From NCBI GenBank assembly GCA_003640385.1, contig RCAB01000007.1, positions 310,001 through 374,000 on the forward strand: a DNA stretch of 64,000 bases, in the 5' to 3' direction. The stretch's first letter is position 1. The number at the start of each line of letters is the position of its first letter. A program made the position numbers and the translations under genes. Positions 24,230-37,066 of the stretch are shown here, in pieces. Below the pieces are notes generated by a model that searched no databases, was not told where the DNA came from, and saw only the letters and a program-made list of their open reading frames with translations. Source of the DNA: Setaria digitata. Taxonomy: Eukaryota > Nematoda > Chromadorea > Rhabditida > Setariidae.

Positions 24230-27200
24230 GATCAATTAGAGGCTGGCGGTGAACCTGAAATTAATCTTTTCCAGCAAAAACAGATGTGCATGAAAATATA
24301 CGCGAATCAATATATAATGTACATGAATAAAGTCAATGAAGAACCAAATCTCGAAGGAAGGACATGACATTTATTAGGAGGATTCTCGAGAAAGAAAAGA
24401 GAAAGTATGAAAATGAACGAGAAAAGCCAAAGGACGGAAAATTACAAAAACAGAAAAAACAGAAGCACTTTTCGCTATTCGCTCCAAGCCTTCGTTGACT
24501 TTGTGATCTTTGAGACAGATTGATGTTTAAGGCGTGCTTTTTAAGGAAACATGAAAAAGATTATTAATGATAGAGAAAAACATTTGTGAATATACAGGTA
24601 AGTGTTGAAGAGATGAAGCATCTGAATGTTACAGACGATTAAGGAGTAAAAAAGATTGAAGAACTCGAAGAGATAATAGAGAGTTAGATGTTGCGACTGA
24701 TAAGCTGCAATTGATAAGCTACGTGCGTGACAAGTGATGAGATTATAGCTTGTCGCAACCTAATCAATATTGTGAGTGATATGTCTGTGTCAACTGATAA
24801 ACGTGATGTACGTAGAAGTTGGCTTCTGATACAGAGCTTATGTGTTTTCTCTCCCCATCTTTTCCCTCAGGTCCTGAAATAAGACTCTCTGCTTAACACT
24901 TCAAGATGTCCAGCGCATGAAAGTGAGATGTTAAGGTCTCGTCATTTATCTTCAAAGTAATAGTGCGATGGGCATTACTTGCTAAAAGAAACTTTTAGGA
25001 GGCGTTTTTCTGGATGAAATTTTTTAAACTATTTGACTGACGTTTAGTTGACATACTCAGGTGTTTCTCGAATCATTTAAATGATCTTTATGAACAGATG
25101 AGATGATAACTAATATGATACTTTTTGTATAATAGTAACTAAGATAAAGATAATACAATAAAAGCTATATTATTCTAAGATGATACTTTCTGTTGTTCAA
25201 TGTTAGTCTACAGTGTCTTTTTAGAGGAAAGTCATAGTTCGGATTTACAGCTTTTACATTTTCAAAGTACATCCATCTGCAGATGGAGGTGCAAGTCGTG
25301 GAAGCAGTTTTACTTTGGTGTGTCAATTAGTCATCTGGTATTATCGACTAGGAATTACTGCATATTTTTGTCGTACAGCTGTGCGAATTTTTATGCAAAA
25401 TGATGAAGTATGTGGACCTTTCAAGGTATTAGACACTTCAGGTCATAATGATAATCTTTATTATGGAATACTGATCAGCAGTTCATTGCGAAGCATTACA
25501 TAGAGCACTGATTGTCCATTTACTGATTGAATAGGCAGTGAAATAAAGCTTAAATATGTGTTTAAGAGAACTGCTAGAAGAATGTAGTTCTAGAACACAA
25601 GTAAAGTAATGAATGAAATAACAGTGAGCAAAGCAACATTGCATGGTGGCACAGTAGGTGAGTGTTTACCGATGAACGAGTCGGGTACGAACACACTCTT
25701 CTGGTAATTGTTTAGTGTTGCTATAAAACGACCATTAAAATATACTGGACATGAGTCTTTTTAAAATCGTGCTTGGCTAACTTAACATCGAGAATGGATA
25801 GATTTTGATAAGTCCGATCTTCGTTTTCCTCTGTTTGTCTCATTTTTCAGTTTCATTTTTTCCATACTTTACGAGCGGTGATAATGATATCACTTACTCA
25901 GCGATCGGAATTTTGGTTGTTGCATATCAGTCGCAGCACCGATTCTCTTCCATATTTCTTCAGTGTTATTGGTAACCTGAGTTCATTATTGTTGGTAGTT
26001 CTGTTTTCTTGATTGAGGAACATTCACTGATGGTTTCTCATCATTTAAACATCTCGTTCAGAATACGTTTCAGGATCCCGGAATTTATCTTATGTCATTA
26101 AACATCCCACTAATTAGCTTCCCATCGATTCCATGTCAATTCCGAGAATTCATGAATATATTCTCCAGAACTTGCATGCATACTTTTGCAGTTTAAGGTA
26201 GGAAATTGTAGTTTAGCTTTTGATAATTTTTTAAATCGACCATTACCTTAAGTAAAGGTTCTAATTGATTGAAACCTTAAAACCTTACAGGCAGTCGCAT
26301 TCGTAACATGGTGAAATGAATAAATGCTGAACTTCGATTTTGTTCTCCTTTTTCTCCTCCCAGTTCATCTATTGGATGACCACACTTTGGTTCCGGTAAA
26401 ATTTGAACATATCTCAAACCTTCCGAGTCATCATATGGTTTTTTGCGCAGAATTCCACCAGAATGATACCAGACACGAAAATAATTTGCCTGACGTAGTA
26501 GTTTACTGCATGCTACCTAGATCGAAATATTCATTAACAGATGTATATAATACAAGTATGATGCAAGAAAAAAAAAAACAATGTTTAGCATATTAGGGCG
26601 AATTTTTCCAACAGTTCAAACACTACTTATTCATCCTCAACTCCAATTATCAGTAAGAATCAAAGTTTATAATGGATGATTTCTGATTATGAAGAAGCGC
26701 TTAAGTGACCAGGAGAATGACGTTTTGATTGAGATGATCAGTAGGGAAAATGTTGTGGACTGTGATTTCGTCGTTTGATTTTGATACAGCAGTGAGTTGA
26801 AAGCTGAAAACGGTAGCCTACTTTCATACAGTTATTTGAGTGGTTTCTGACTGAAGCGATACTTTGGGATGAGTTGACGTAACGTGAGATCGAGAAGGGT
26901 AAAGTAGTTGGGCTTCCAAAGGAAGAATGACTTGCTTGCAATCCGTGTTTGCCTTCGCAGCCTGTATCAGAATAAATTCGTTCCGTTCTGCATTCTTAAT
27001 TTGCATAATTTTATACTTATCTCCTCTTTGAAAATATGATTCCCGACAAAAATGACGATACTACAATGAAAATTTTACTTATTTTGTTAAGTGGTAATAC
27101 TAATAAAATACTTTATGATTCGTGATTATCGAACCAGATAGCTTATTCACAAGTCGCCTATTTTTTTCTTAGCAGTCTTCAGTTGTAGCATTATATCCAT

Positions 27201-28119
27201 TCAATATCCTCCATAGATTTCACCTTAGATTTTTAAATTTCAAATCGAATAAAGACTGGGTTAATATGAGAAAATGTACCGTTCTAGATCCCAGAGGTAA
27301 AACCACGGCTCAGTCGTAAGCTCAGTGAGCATTGTTTATCACCTAACAGTGATAAAAATAGGGAATCCTAAAGGAAATCATAATAGCTCTTCTCAAGCAC
27401 TTCAATATGGAGTTCAAGTATTAATCGTACTAGTTAACGTTCCCACTACATGTACAAACCTCTTCGTCTTGTAGCAAATTCAGATTTTCGTGAGAAACCA
27501 TTTCCTCTGTTCCTTTTATCATACTGACAACGGCAACAAGCAGAAGAGCTAAAAATTCGCTATGTGATTTTTTTTTTTTTATAAGTAGAGAAAGTTTAAC
27601 TTGCAAGGAGGTGGAAGAAATTAATTTGGCAAACAAGCCAAACTAATGATTTCGAAAAGAAAAAAGAGCTTGCTAATTTAATAATTTTCGCATATCTGTA
27701 TCAGAAGCAAAATAATTGCAGCTGGGAAGTTTGCTGATATATCAAACTAATCATGACTGAGTAGTAACATTCCACCACATTTTCTACAAAACTACTGACC
27801 GTACATGATGTCTGCAACGATGAAAATGATTTCTAAACAAGTGAAAGTCGTTTTTTAAAAATTTACGGAAATTAAGCGATCTTATGCGAAGAGTGACATA
27901 TTTAAATGGAAATTTAGGTAGTAATTTTTTTGTATTGTGAAAAACGATGGTGAAAGATTGCCGAATATAAGTTACTTAAATTCAAAATTGCAAATTACAG
28001 TCATTTTCTTCTCTCCCAATGATTATTCCTTTTAGTTACTGCTCCTTCACATTATTCCTCCTAATTTTAGAAAGTTGAGATTCTAGGAGAATTTCAAAAT
28101 TCTCTCTCCCTTCCTCTCT

Positions 28120-28156
<37 letters not shown>

Positions 28157-30588
28157 AATATCATGACAGCCATCACTTATTGATGTTGGCCATTAATTAA
28201 ATCACTCAGAAAAAGCCGATTGACAGGCGCCACCTTATCTGATATTCTCTACCACCAAATAATTACTTTTGTACATAAGAAATTTCACAACTTCCATATG
28301 GTCCATATGCGAAGAAGTAAGAAACATTTGTGTACGGTAGCAAAATTCTGATAGCGAACATTAATGAACGGTAAAGAGTGGCCACCGACTGCGATAATAG
28401 ATGTCGCGTGGCGTTAAAACATTTTCAGGAAATGGCAATGAGAACATTGGGCATAAGATAATGTTTGTAACGGATGAGTAAACAACCTGAAATACCGACT
28501 GATTTCCATCAAATAAATGTCTTAATGAAGCGTAAGACGAAAGAAATGCTTCTGTACCACCAGAAGATTCGATGATCAGAGGTGGTACTGTCTTTTCAAT
28601 GCGACAGGAACAATTTAATTTGAACCTTCAGAAATGCAAGACTCAGTTGATCCATTTGTTCTTCAGAGTGCCACAAGTAGTGTCACCAAAATAAATCGAA
28701 CGAAAAATTCTGAGAGAGTTGAAACTTTTTTCATTTTGCTACACTTCTCGGCTAACTGTTTTATCTGGCTTTCAGCTGTGCAATATTTTTTTCCTTTTTC
28801 AAAAACAAAAAAAAAAGAACAGCAAACAATGACACATCATTTGCTTCCAAATTAATTAAAAAACATTGATGTTAATCGATTTATCATTATTTTCATTAAT
28901 TAGGATAGCAGGAAGAGACTCTAATCATTATGACCCCATAAATGCAATTTCTTTTGAGAAAAATTCCTAAAAATCTCAACTTTTCGAACACTTCATATTT
29001 TTATCCATTGTTTTAAACTTGACACTGCACTTGAAATGAAGAGAAACAATTAATTTGACAATAATTTGAATTGTACAGTTTAATGAATGTGCAAGGAAGT
29101 AAAAAAAAAAAAAAAGAAAACAGAAAGCCTAAAAGAAGTAGCACATATATCACTAATTAATTCTGTTTTAAATTAACAAAATAATGATACCGATTAGCTC
29201 GTCATTACTTTTATCATTCAAAATAAGAAAAAAGATTGCATAAAAGTTTGTCGGCATTAAGTCATCAACTATTATTCACGAACAGTTGCGCAGCTTTTTT
29301 TTCTTTGATAATCTGTTGCATTATTTGATAAAAATGAATTGCCGCTCTTTGATGGATTATGAATAACTGTCGCATAATATTTCTGCTATAAATTACAAAG
29401 GAGAAAATAACATTTATCCTAAGAATTCTGTTATTGGTTTCATCATCGTATCACACTTTACCATCCGTTCAAATAAAATTCACTTACATCACTTTTCTTT
29501 ACAGTTCAGAATAGAATGTTACACCTTGAAGCATGTTCAGATATTAACAACCCATAGAAAACAAAATTCTGTAGAAAGTTCACGTTAGCAAATCTGTGGA
29601 GGAAAACATTTCACTTCAGTCTTAATTAACAGATTTCAAGGAAAAAGAAATGTTGAAATGAAAGTCTTTTAAATTGGACGAAAGATTTCATTTGGAAATC
29701 ATTCCAGTTGAAACTTATTACTGTATTACGCTATTCACTTAATTATCCATTATTTACTAATCTCATTTGTCTTTTATCTCGTTTCTCCAAATTTGTCATT
29801 AAAATTAGACTTATTAGCAGCACTCCATAGTGACTGTACTTACCTGAACAGATACCTACCGTATACCAAACTTCATCACTTCTTTGCACCATTCGTAGTG
29901 CCAAGAAGAGGTGGGACTCTATTTGTCCACAACAGACGGCAAATGTTCTTGTAGTATGACAAAGCCAAAAGCTTTCTTTGATTGGTAGCTGCCTTCTCTC
30001 CTCTAGACTTCTAGACTTAGTTGCTTTTTTAGAGTGACTGATCAGCAAAATAAAACGAACTGATAACTTAGGATCTTTTTTTTTCTCTGTATTTCACTCC
30101 GTGATGTTTTGCATTAATTACGAAGTATTTCCATTGAACAGCTTGAAAATTTTCAAGCTGAAGAAGAGAGTGAACTTGAATGGTCTTCTCTTGAGCTGGA
30201 ATAAGATAGGCAAAATCGAAGAATCTTCTATTGAGATGGAATGGAATGGATGGTGAATAAAGCTGAAGCTGTTCTCCTGAAGTGTAGTAGGATAGATAAA
30301 CCAGGGCGATCTTTTCTTAAAAGTTCGGGAAGAAAATATTCCTTATGTGATGTTGATTGCACTATCAAACACTATCACTTATAAGATCTTAGAGGAGAGA
30401 ACTTCTGATCCTTTTAAAAATATTTTATCAGTGTATATGTGTTGTTCTACTGGCAGTAGCTTATTTAGCAGTAATATTTTTACTACATAGGTAAAAGATA
30501 CTAGCCATGATAAGATAGGTAATGAGTGATGTCTAATGGCTTGCAATATAAAAATGTAGAAGTAATGTTTGAATTTCAGTAGACTATC
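24230..30588. other. About 6.3 kb gene desert between divergent smu-2 and T-box genes
   Basis: No exon chain is supported on either strand. It contains the smu-2 trans-splice acceptor (about 24255), three TGATAA sites at about 24698-24800, a CT microsatellite (28101-28156) and poly(A) tracts near 29101. A trans-splice-type acceptor (gaatttcag) ends at about 30579, just before the T-box ATG. The size suggests distal regulatory DNA for the T-box gene, which is inference. Confidence 0.5.
28101..28156. repeat. Pyrimidine (CT)n microsatellite
   Basis: Imperfect CTCTCC/CCTCTC units pass into about 13 uninterrupted CT repeats, giving roughly 56 bp of pure C/T on the plus strand (GA on the minus). 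Confidence 0.9.
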
Positions 30589-32808
30589 ATGAATGAAATT
30601 CTTGTAATCCAGAGAGAAGAAAGTAACGAAAAAATTCGTATCGGTATATCGCATCGGAAATTGTGGGAAGAATTTCACCGTAACAATAATGAAATGATTT
30701 TGACAAGTAAAGGAAGGTAAATATATTTATGGGAGATTCAGGAAAAGAAAGGAAGGATAAATGAGAATTAAAGAAGATTTGCTACTGTAATGAATTGTTT
30801 TGTTGTAATGTGGAGGTAACCATTCGACAGTTAGCAACGATTTTGTTGCATTGAAAATTTTTGTGCAGATTTTTCCTTCCTCTTCAGATGCATCTATCCT
30901 CGAATTGGATATACCGTTGAAGGTTTAGAACCGAAAACGATGTACCTTGTATGTTTGAAGCTATCTCAAACTGATCATTCCAGGTAAATTACATATTGCT
31001 TTTTCTTCCTCAGTATGCAAAATATGCAATTTCTGCTTCGAAAAAGTTTTTTTTTTTTTCAAGATTTTCAGTAAAAAATAGATTGAACTGTGAATCCAGG
31101 TACAAATATAGCGCGGGCGAATGGCATACGGCTTCTACAGGAGACCCTGAAAGTGAAGCAAGATGCATTTACCCGGACAATGGGTCAACACACATTGGAC
31201 AGTATTGGATAAACAATGGCATACGTTTTGGCAAACTCAAAATTACAAATAGTGCCAAAGATTGTTCCTCAAATGTCAGTTAATTTTTCAAATATTGATA
31301 ATTTAATATTAATATCACTTGTTATGTTGCTATTTTTGGGAATAATAGTCAATACGTTTGAATTATCCATCAGCAAACTATTTTTAGCATTATTTCACAC
31401 TTGGAGTTCATTTAAAAAGTAAGGCAGACGGATTAGTCCATTTAATACTACTTAATAGAAACTGTTGTTATTTTCATTGGTACCTATGTAATCAATGTTT
31501 AAAAACTTATATACATACAACACCTACCTGTAAAATGGTAGATTTTCTGTGTACAGAGTTGTTGCCATTCATTATCTAAGGCTCTTCTCATCCTATCCCT
31601 GTCACTTTTCATATAAATCCATCAAAATGAGCAATTTGAGCAGATATATATGTTGTAAATTGTTTGCTAAATGACATATAATGTGTGTTTCTTCATGTAT
31701 ATTGAAGTTGCTGATAAAATCAACATGGAGCCTTAGGCGATTCTTAACAAAGATATAACTAGGTGAGGATGTCTGGCTGATACATATCTCTTCTTTTCAC
31801 ATTATCGAACTTTTTTTTTGTTCTTAAATAATCCTTTCGGAATTTTACGCTAATGCTATCAAAAAGAAGTGCCTGTATGTCTCAATAAAAGTCATTTTGC
31901 AGAGTTAATTATCAGTGTTATCTTATCACCCAAATTTGTTGCGTCATCCTTAGTATCATTTGCATTAGCATAGTACAAATACCTTCAGGTACTTCTCACA
32001 TCAATGCACAAATATCGTCCAGTCCTGTACATATACAAAGTTTATACAACACCAGCGTTATGTCTGGATGGTTCGACGATACTGACCAATCAATATCAAC
32101 TGGTGAAGACTTTCAGCGATCAAATTATGGAATTTATAGCCGTTACAGCGTATCAGAACCAACGAATCATAGAAATGAAGAAGATACACAATAGCTATGC
32201 TCGTGGACAACGTGGTGGTACCATCAAAGGTGATGACAGTTCAATTTGAATTTCATTAATTCTAGAACATCCCAATGACGAAATACCAAGAAAAACTTTA
32301 CTTAGATGGATAAATGAAGATGTGGCAAGATTACATTACAGGTAGCAGTGACACGGTAGCTTCTCTTGGAGACAGTCACTCGTTACATCTATCCAGCAGT
32401 CCTCTGAACAGATATAAACCTTATTGGTCTAATGGATCACATCATTTCCCGAACGAAAGATACAATTCAAAAATCCAGCTACAATCAACTAATTTTCGTT
32501 CTTCAGTCACTTGCCCTATCTCGCCAGGCTCATCGCATTCCAACAATTCCCGCCATGCTTCATCTACTAATCACCAAAACTCCCTCATTAATTCCAGTTT
32601 CTCATTAAACCATTTCAATGATTCCGGAAGCACTCTCCATACAGTTGTTTCAGGCCTACAGAATCCACCTGCAACAATAGAACATTGCAGTTTCTTGAAT
32701 TCGTCAAGTTTTGCTAGACTGAATCTTCCAAACATGTGGAATTACAGCACACTGTGGCATCACTTTCCCGTGCCATATCCATCGTTTGTACCACGTAGTT
32801 CGCAATAA
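30589..32808 (+). CDS. Divergent T-box transcription factor (368 aa)
   Basis: Exons 30589-30716, 30888-30983, 31100-31274, 31989-32229 and 32342-32808 (TAA) join in frame. The T-box starts almost at the N-terminus: LWEEFHRNNNEMILTSKGR, then V-x-GLEPKTMY, RYKYSAGEW, the GDPES segment, KLKITN, LTSMHKYRP and FIAVTAYQNQRI (to about residue 205). These are the classical DNA-contact and core positions of T-box proteins, which bind TCACACCT-like sites. Key changes: the near-invariant GRRMFP is GRCIYP, and the NPFAKGFR end is NSYARGQRG. The tail is Ser/Asn/His-rich without clear domains. Many nematode T-box genes are similarly fast-evolving, so I give no specific name. The junction at 32229/32342 has an alternative using two tiny introns (see findings). 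A trans-splice acceptor ends at about 30579; AATAAA at 33004-33009. Confidence 0.88.
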
Positions 32809-34613
32809 TTCCTGAAGACTATAAACTCCTGATTTGTGATTATATTGATTATTCCCGATGATAATTTCAAAAGAACTTTTGAAATGTTCTTTTCTTTGTT
32901 CTAGATTTACGGGTTCAAATTATTATTGTATATACTGCTGACTGGAAATCATTCTTCTCTCATCACAGTGTTGTAAAAAAAAAAAGTAGAATGATTTGAT
33001 ACTAATAAAATTATGAAATTAAAGGAAGGTCAGTGGTCAGATAAGCCAAAAAAATCTTGTTCTTTTTCTTCCACTTTCTGAGATTAAATCTCAAAAGAAA
33101 TATGATGCGCTCAAATATTAGAAGTCACAAATTTTCCTGCAGAATAGCCTTTTTCAATTTTATGAAAACTAATTTTATACCGTAACCACAGTAACATTAA
33201 TTGAGAGACGAAAGGGTATCACATTCCCTGGATTAATTAGCAAATTAGACATTACAACAAATGAGAGATTAAACCAAAATGATGCAACTTGGTAACGTCA
33301 AAACGACAGTTAATTCCAGAAGACAGAAGGAAAAAGAGGGAGCCGCACCTTCACTATAAACGCCCTAAGATGGAAGGAACGAGAATTTTCGGACTAAATA
33401 TACCAAAATTTCTTGCCATTAGCAATGATTTATTTACGATCACTGTATAATAAGGTGCATCAATATTAAAGGCAACTAGTTCTTAAAAAAAAAGTATAGT
33501 ACAATAAAAGTAAGCTAGCTGCACTCGACATTTCTTCCAATATTAGGAAGAGAGGAAAGTCTAATTCTCATACATTTTCAATCTATCACTGTCTTATATC
33601 CGACATGAAGACATTAAAGCTTCCCGACATAATAAATCCATGTAAGGAACTGTTGCAAATCAAAAAAAGGTAGTTACCGAAAAGGGAGGAAAATGAGAAC
33701 TTCGTTTTCTGGCGAGGAGCTTAATTATATGATGGTTTAAGCAACTATTCAAACCGAGACTATTTTGATTATGCCGCTTCGCGCAACTGCTCCTTCTAAT
33801 CTAAGTTGCCGTAGCCGCTAGAAATATTGAAACTAAGCTCTGCTATCAAAGTGAAACCGATCCTATCCTCACACCAGATACAAACATCACTGTTCCTCAC
33901 GATATAAATTAGTTAACCAGCCCTTCAGCTCCAGCTAACGTTTCCTCGTTTCTCATATTTATGAGCTGTTATTATCAGAATACAATCTCTTAAAATGGTT
34001 ATTATAATACCACTACCTTTGAACATCCTTAACTTTCCTCCTATATGCTGCATACAACTGCTACCTGTATTTCAAACTTTGCAGATTATTAGATGTGGTT
34101 TTGACGCGCTGGTATTGCTCCGAAATTACTCTATTACACCACAAAACTTTATTTCAATCAAAAAAAAAGTGAAAAAAAAAACTATTATCACCCCATATCA
34201 CAGCACAAAAACACCGTAATTTCAGATTAATATTACATGATTTCATTTCTAATCTAGCAAGAAATCATAGCGAGATCATCAAATTAGTAATTAAGTAAAA
34301 TAAGAATCTAGACTAAGAAAATAAGAACCGCAGGCTTGCAACAACGACTTCCTCGAACAAAAAAGAAAAAAAAGAAAAAAAGGAAAAGAAAGAGCTGCTT
34401 AAACGTAAGTGAGATGAAATTATATAAATCATTTTGCTGGGTTTCTAAATGTTTCAGTCACATGAGTTCCAGTAAATTCCAGAGGTGTATAAATCAATTT
34501 AGGATTATTATTACCTTAACTTTAAAATATATCGGCATACTAAAAATAACTTTACTAACTAAACACATTTATGTTGCAAAATTAGTTTTTAATTTTCTAA
34601 AATTGATATTTGA
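32809..34613. other. Convergent intergenic region
   Basis: Between the T-box gene and the minus-strand VPS22 gene. AATAAA at 33004-33009 fits the T-box transcript. The rest is AT-rich with A-runs (for example 32976, 34360-34385) and no supported exon. Confidence 0.6.
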
Positions 34614-36313
34614 TTAGTAAAGCGCTGATGCAATACTATCAGACATACTAGTTGAGCTGCTCGAATGACTACGCTGTTGTAAGAAAAGACTTGGGATCCA
34701 ATACTGGATAGTGTCAGTTGACTGATTATCAACCCAGGCAATGCCTTCTTTCACTAAATGCTCCAGTACTACATCGATGCGTCGTTCATCCCAACGCAAA
34801 CGATCCATAATCAGTTCCTGAAAATAAATGGAACTTAAAACTAGAGTTTCCACCTTCAAGTGATTTCCACCCTTTTACTATAAAATTAAGTTCAGAAACA
34901 ACAATCATATATTTTTGAGCAAATTCAAAAAATTCCAATATACTTATAAATAAGAGACATAGTATAACAGCAGTTCATTTCAAAGATAAAATAATTATAT
35001 TTGTAGGAAGAGATTACTACTACCAAAGGAAATCCTAAATTAAAAGGTATAAATCCGAAAATTGTCTGATAAAATTAACCTTGGTCACATAAGCAGCGTC
35101 CTCAGCTAATTGAAGAACCCGTGAGTCATCCATGCTTAGCTCACCAGGAACACTCTGTACTAAAAATCGTCCACTTCCTAATGCAATCAGTTCAAAACCA
35201 TTGCCAAGTACTTTCAATTTATCAACAGCACGCAAAATATCATCTCTAAATTTAAAAGTAAGTTTGGAAGTTTGCAAATTACGTACAGTCTAATCTCGAG
35301 TATATTTACTGAACAGATTCAAGTTCACTTACTCAGTTATCAAATCCTACGAAAATCTGAAATCTGTATGTGCTTCTATCCTAATTACTTCTTGATTCAT
35401 TTTACCACTACTTCAAAATCATATCTAAACTTATACATAGTGACAGTGTCGCGTCTCGTTCGTGCTCGTGAGCGCATCAGGCGATTTCTTAGTTCCTCTA
35501 CTGTCATAACGCCACCATTTATATGGTTAGTAGACAGGCAAACTTCAACAATTTGCACCGCCAATTCGTAGTAAAAATCACCGACTCCAAGCTTCTCAGC
35601 CCAAAAACCTTTGCTAGCTAAAAATATATTTACGCTTCCTGAAAGAAAATATTGAAGCCGCTTTTGTGATTTAAATTCGACACAGAAAACTGATTTATAT
35701 AGATCTTAATTTTCCAGACACTTCTTTTAGTCCCTGAGCAGCATAAGTAAAGAAAAAAATTTCCACATATTAAAAATTTTTGGAATAAAATTAAAAAATA
35801 TCGAGCATTGAAATGTTAGATGGGAACTGGTAACATTATAAACTGAATTCCGTTTTCTATTTAACGGATGAAAAGTTTCCTCTCTAAATATAACGGACAA
35901 AATCACAAAATGAAGAGATATCTAAGTATGAAATCTCCCACTCAACAAACTTACAAGCAAGTGGATCGACGCCAACTGAAGCACACATATCTTGGAAGTG
36001 CCGTCGAAACTGGGCATTTCGACGGATTTCATCGCGGTGTTTATGGGCAAATTCTTCTAATTTTGTTTGGAAAATAGCAAGTTCTTGAGAGAACTGGTTT
36101 AATTGTTCACTAGCTAGTTCGGCGCCTTTAGCTTGGAATTTTGTCTGAAAAGCAAGCATTCTGACTTTAATTTAGTCGCTTAGTAAAGAAAAAAAAAGAA
36201 CCATCTTAGCAACAGTGATATGGCTTCAACGATCAAGGAAACAGAATAAGAACCTGGAGATCTTTTTTTTGCTGTACCACACCTACTCCAACACCACGTC
36301 GACGAGTCGCCAT
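34614..36313 (-). CDS. vps-22: ESCRT-II subunit VPS22/SNF8 (EAP30), 266 aa
   Basis: Five minus-strand exons: 36313-36254, 36144-35955, 35617-35437, 35245-35080 and 34817-34614 (TAA). The N-terminus RRRGVGVGVVQQKK matches the conserved RRGVGAGAI start of SNF8. A helical region follows (LASEQLNQFSQELAIFQTKL), then FRRHFQDMCASVGVDPLASSKGFW and LGVGDFYYELAVQIVEVCL, which are signature segments. Two winged-helix domains follow, with ILRAVDKLKVLGNGFELI, FLVQSVPGELSMD and VVLEHLVKEGIAWVD. Human SNF8 is 258 aa. The protein forms the ESCRT-II Y with VPS36 and two VPS25 copies on endosomes and sorts ubiquitinated cargo into multivesicular bodies. A Ser-rich C-terminal tail (HSSSSTSMSDS) is the main difference. 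A ttttcag acceptor 11 nt upstream of the ATG suits trans-splicing. Confidence 0.95.
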
Positions 36314-37066
36314 TAGTTTTATGGCTGAAAACTCAGTTACAAGCAGAAAATTTCTAAAACAAATAAACAACCATACAGAAGAAAAAAATTAAGTTACTAG
36401 TAAATCACACGCCAGTTCATGTCAAGTACTCGAAGATCAAGCGTGAAATGAACGGAAGTAGCTTGAATCAGACGTACGTGAACGGAATCGTATATTGCAC
36501 TCGTTAACAAGTTACTGAGTAAAGAGCCACCGACGATGTTACGATCATTTAAAGGAAATTGTAAAGATACTACATTTCAAAAAATCATTCCACACCTTCC
36601 TGGTATGAAGCTTCGAGACTAGTAAGTGGTCGATAGTAACAGCTGTATATCGTCAGTGTTTTGCACTGGAAATAGCGAAGGTTGTGATGAAGAGGGATGG
36701 GAAATGTCTGGATTGTTTGGAATCCAACGGGATTACTTACTCTAGCGCAGGGTAGCTCATTCGCAGTCTCAGACATGCAAAAGATATACACGAAGTGTCA
36801 GACATGCAGCACGCATGTGCATCTTGAAAGTTAGCCATGACAAGTCTGAGTGATGCTACGGGCAGGCGACTTCGAGATTTGCAATCTTAGAGCATATCGA
36901 AAGAGATGTACCTAAGGAAGTGTCTGATTACTTTTCTACTGCCGAGTAGCCAATAGTCAATGGTCAGTCTTTTGCACTGTTCAACTCTTTGTCCTATCAT
37001 TGTCACATTCTGTCTTACAAGCAAGTGATAGCAATTTGATTTTTTTAGCTGAAATTCAGAGAGCGA
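36314..37066. promoter_or_regulatory. Divergent intergenic region between vps-22 and ETF-QO
   Basis: About 750 bp separate the two start codons, which point away from each other, so both promoters should lie here. Trans-splice-type acceptors sit at each end (about 36325 on the minus strand; 37048 and 37059 on the plus). An 11-bp direct repeat (tcagacatgca) is at 36769-36779 and, nearly complete, at about 36798-36808. Confidence 0.5.

Noticed and set aside
26324..26596. 90-aa plus-strand ORF in the desert upstream of the T-box gene
   Set aside because: Hydrophobic start and random composition, no splice signals in phase and no family resemblance.
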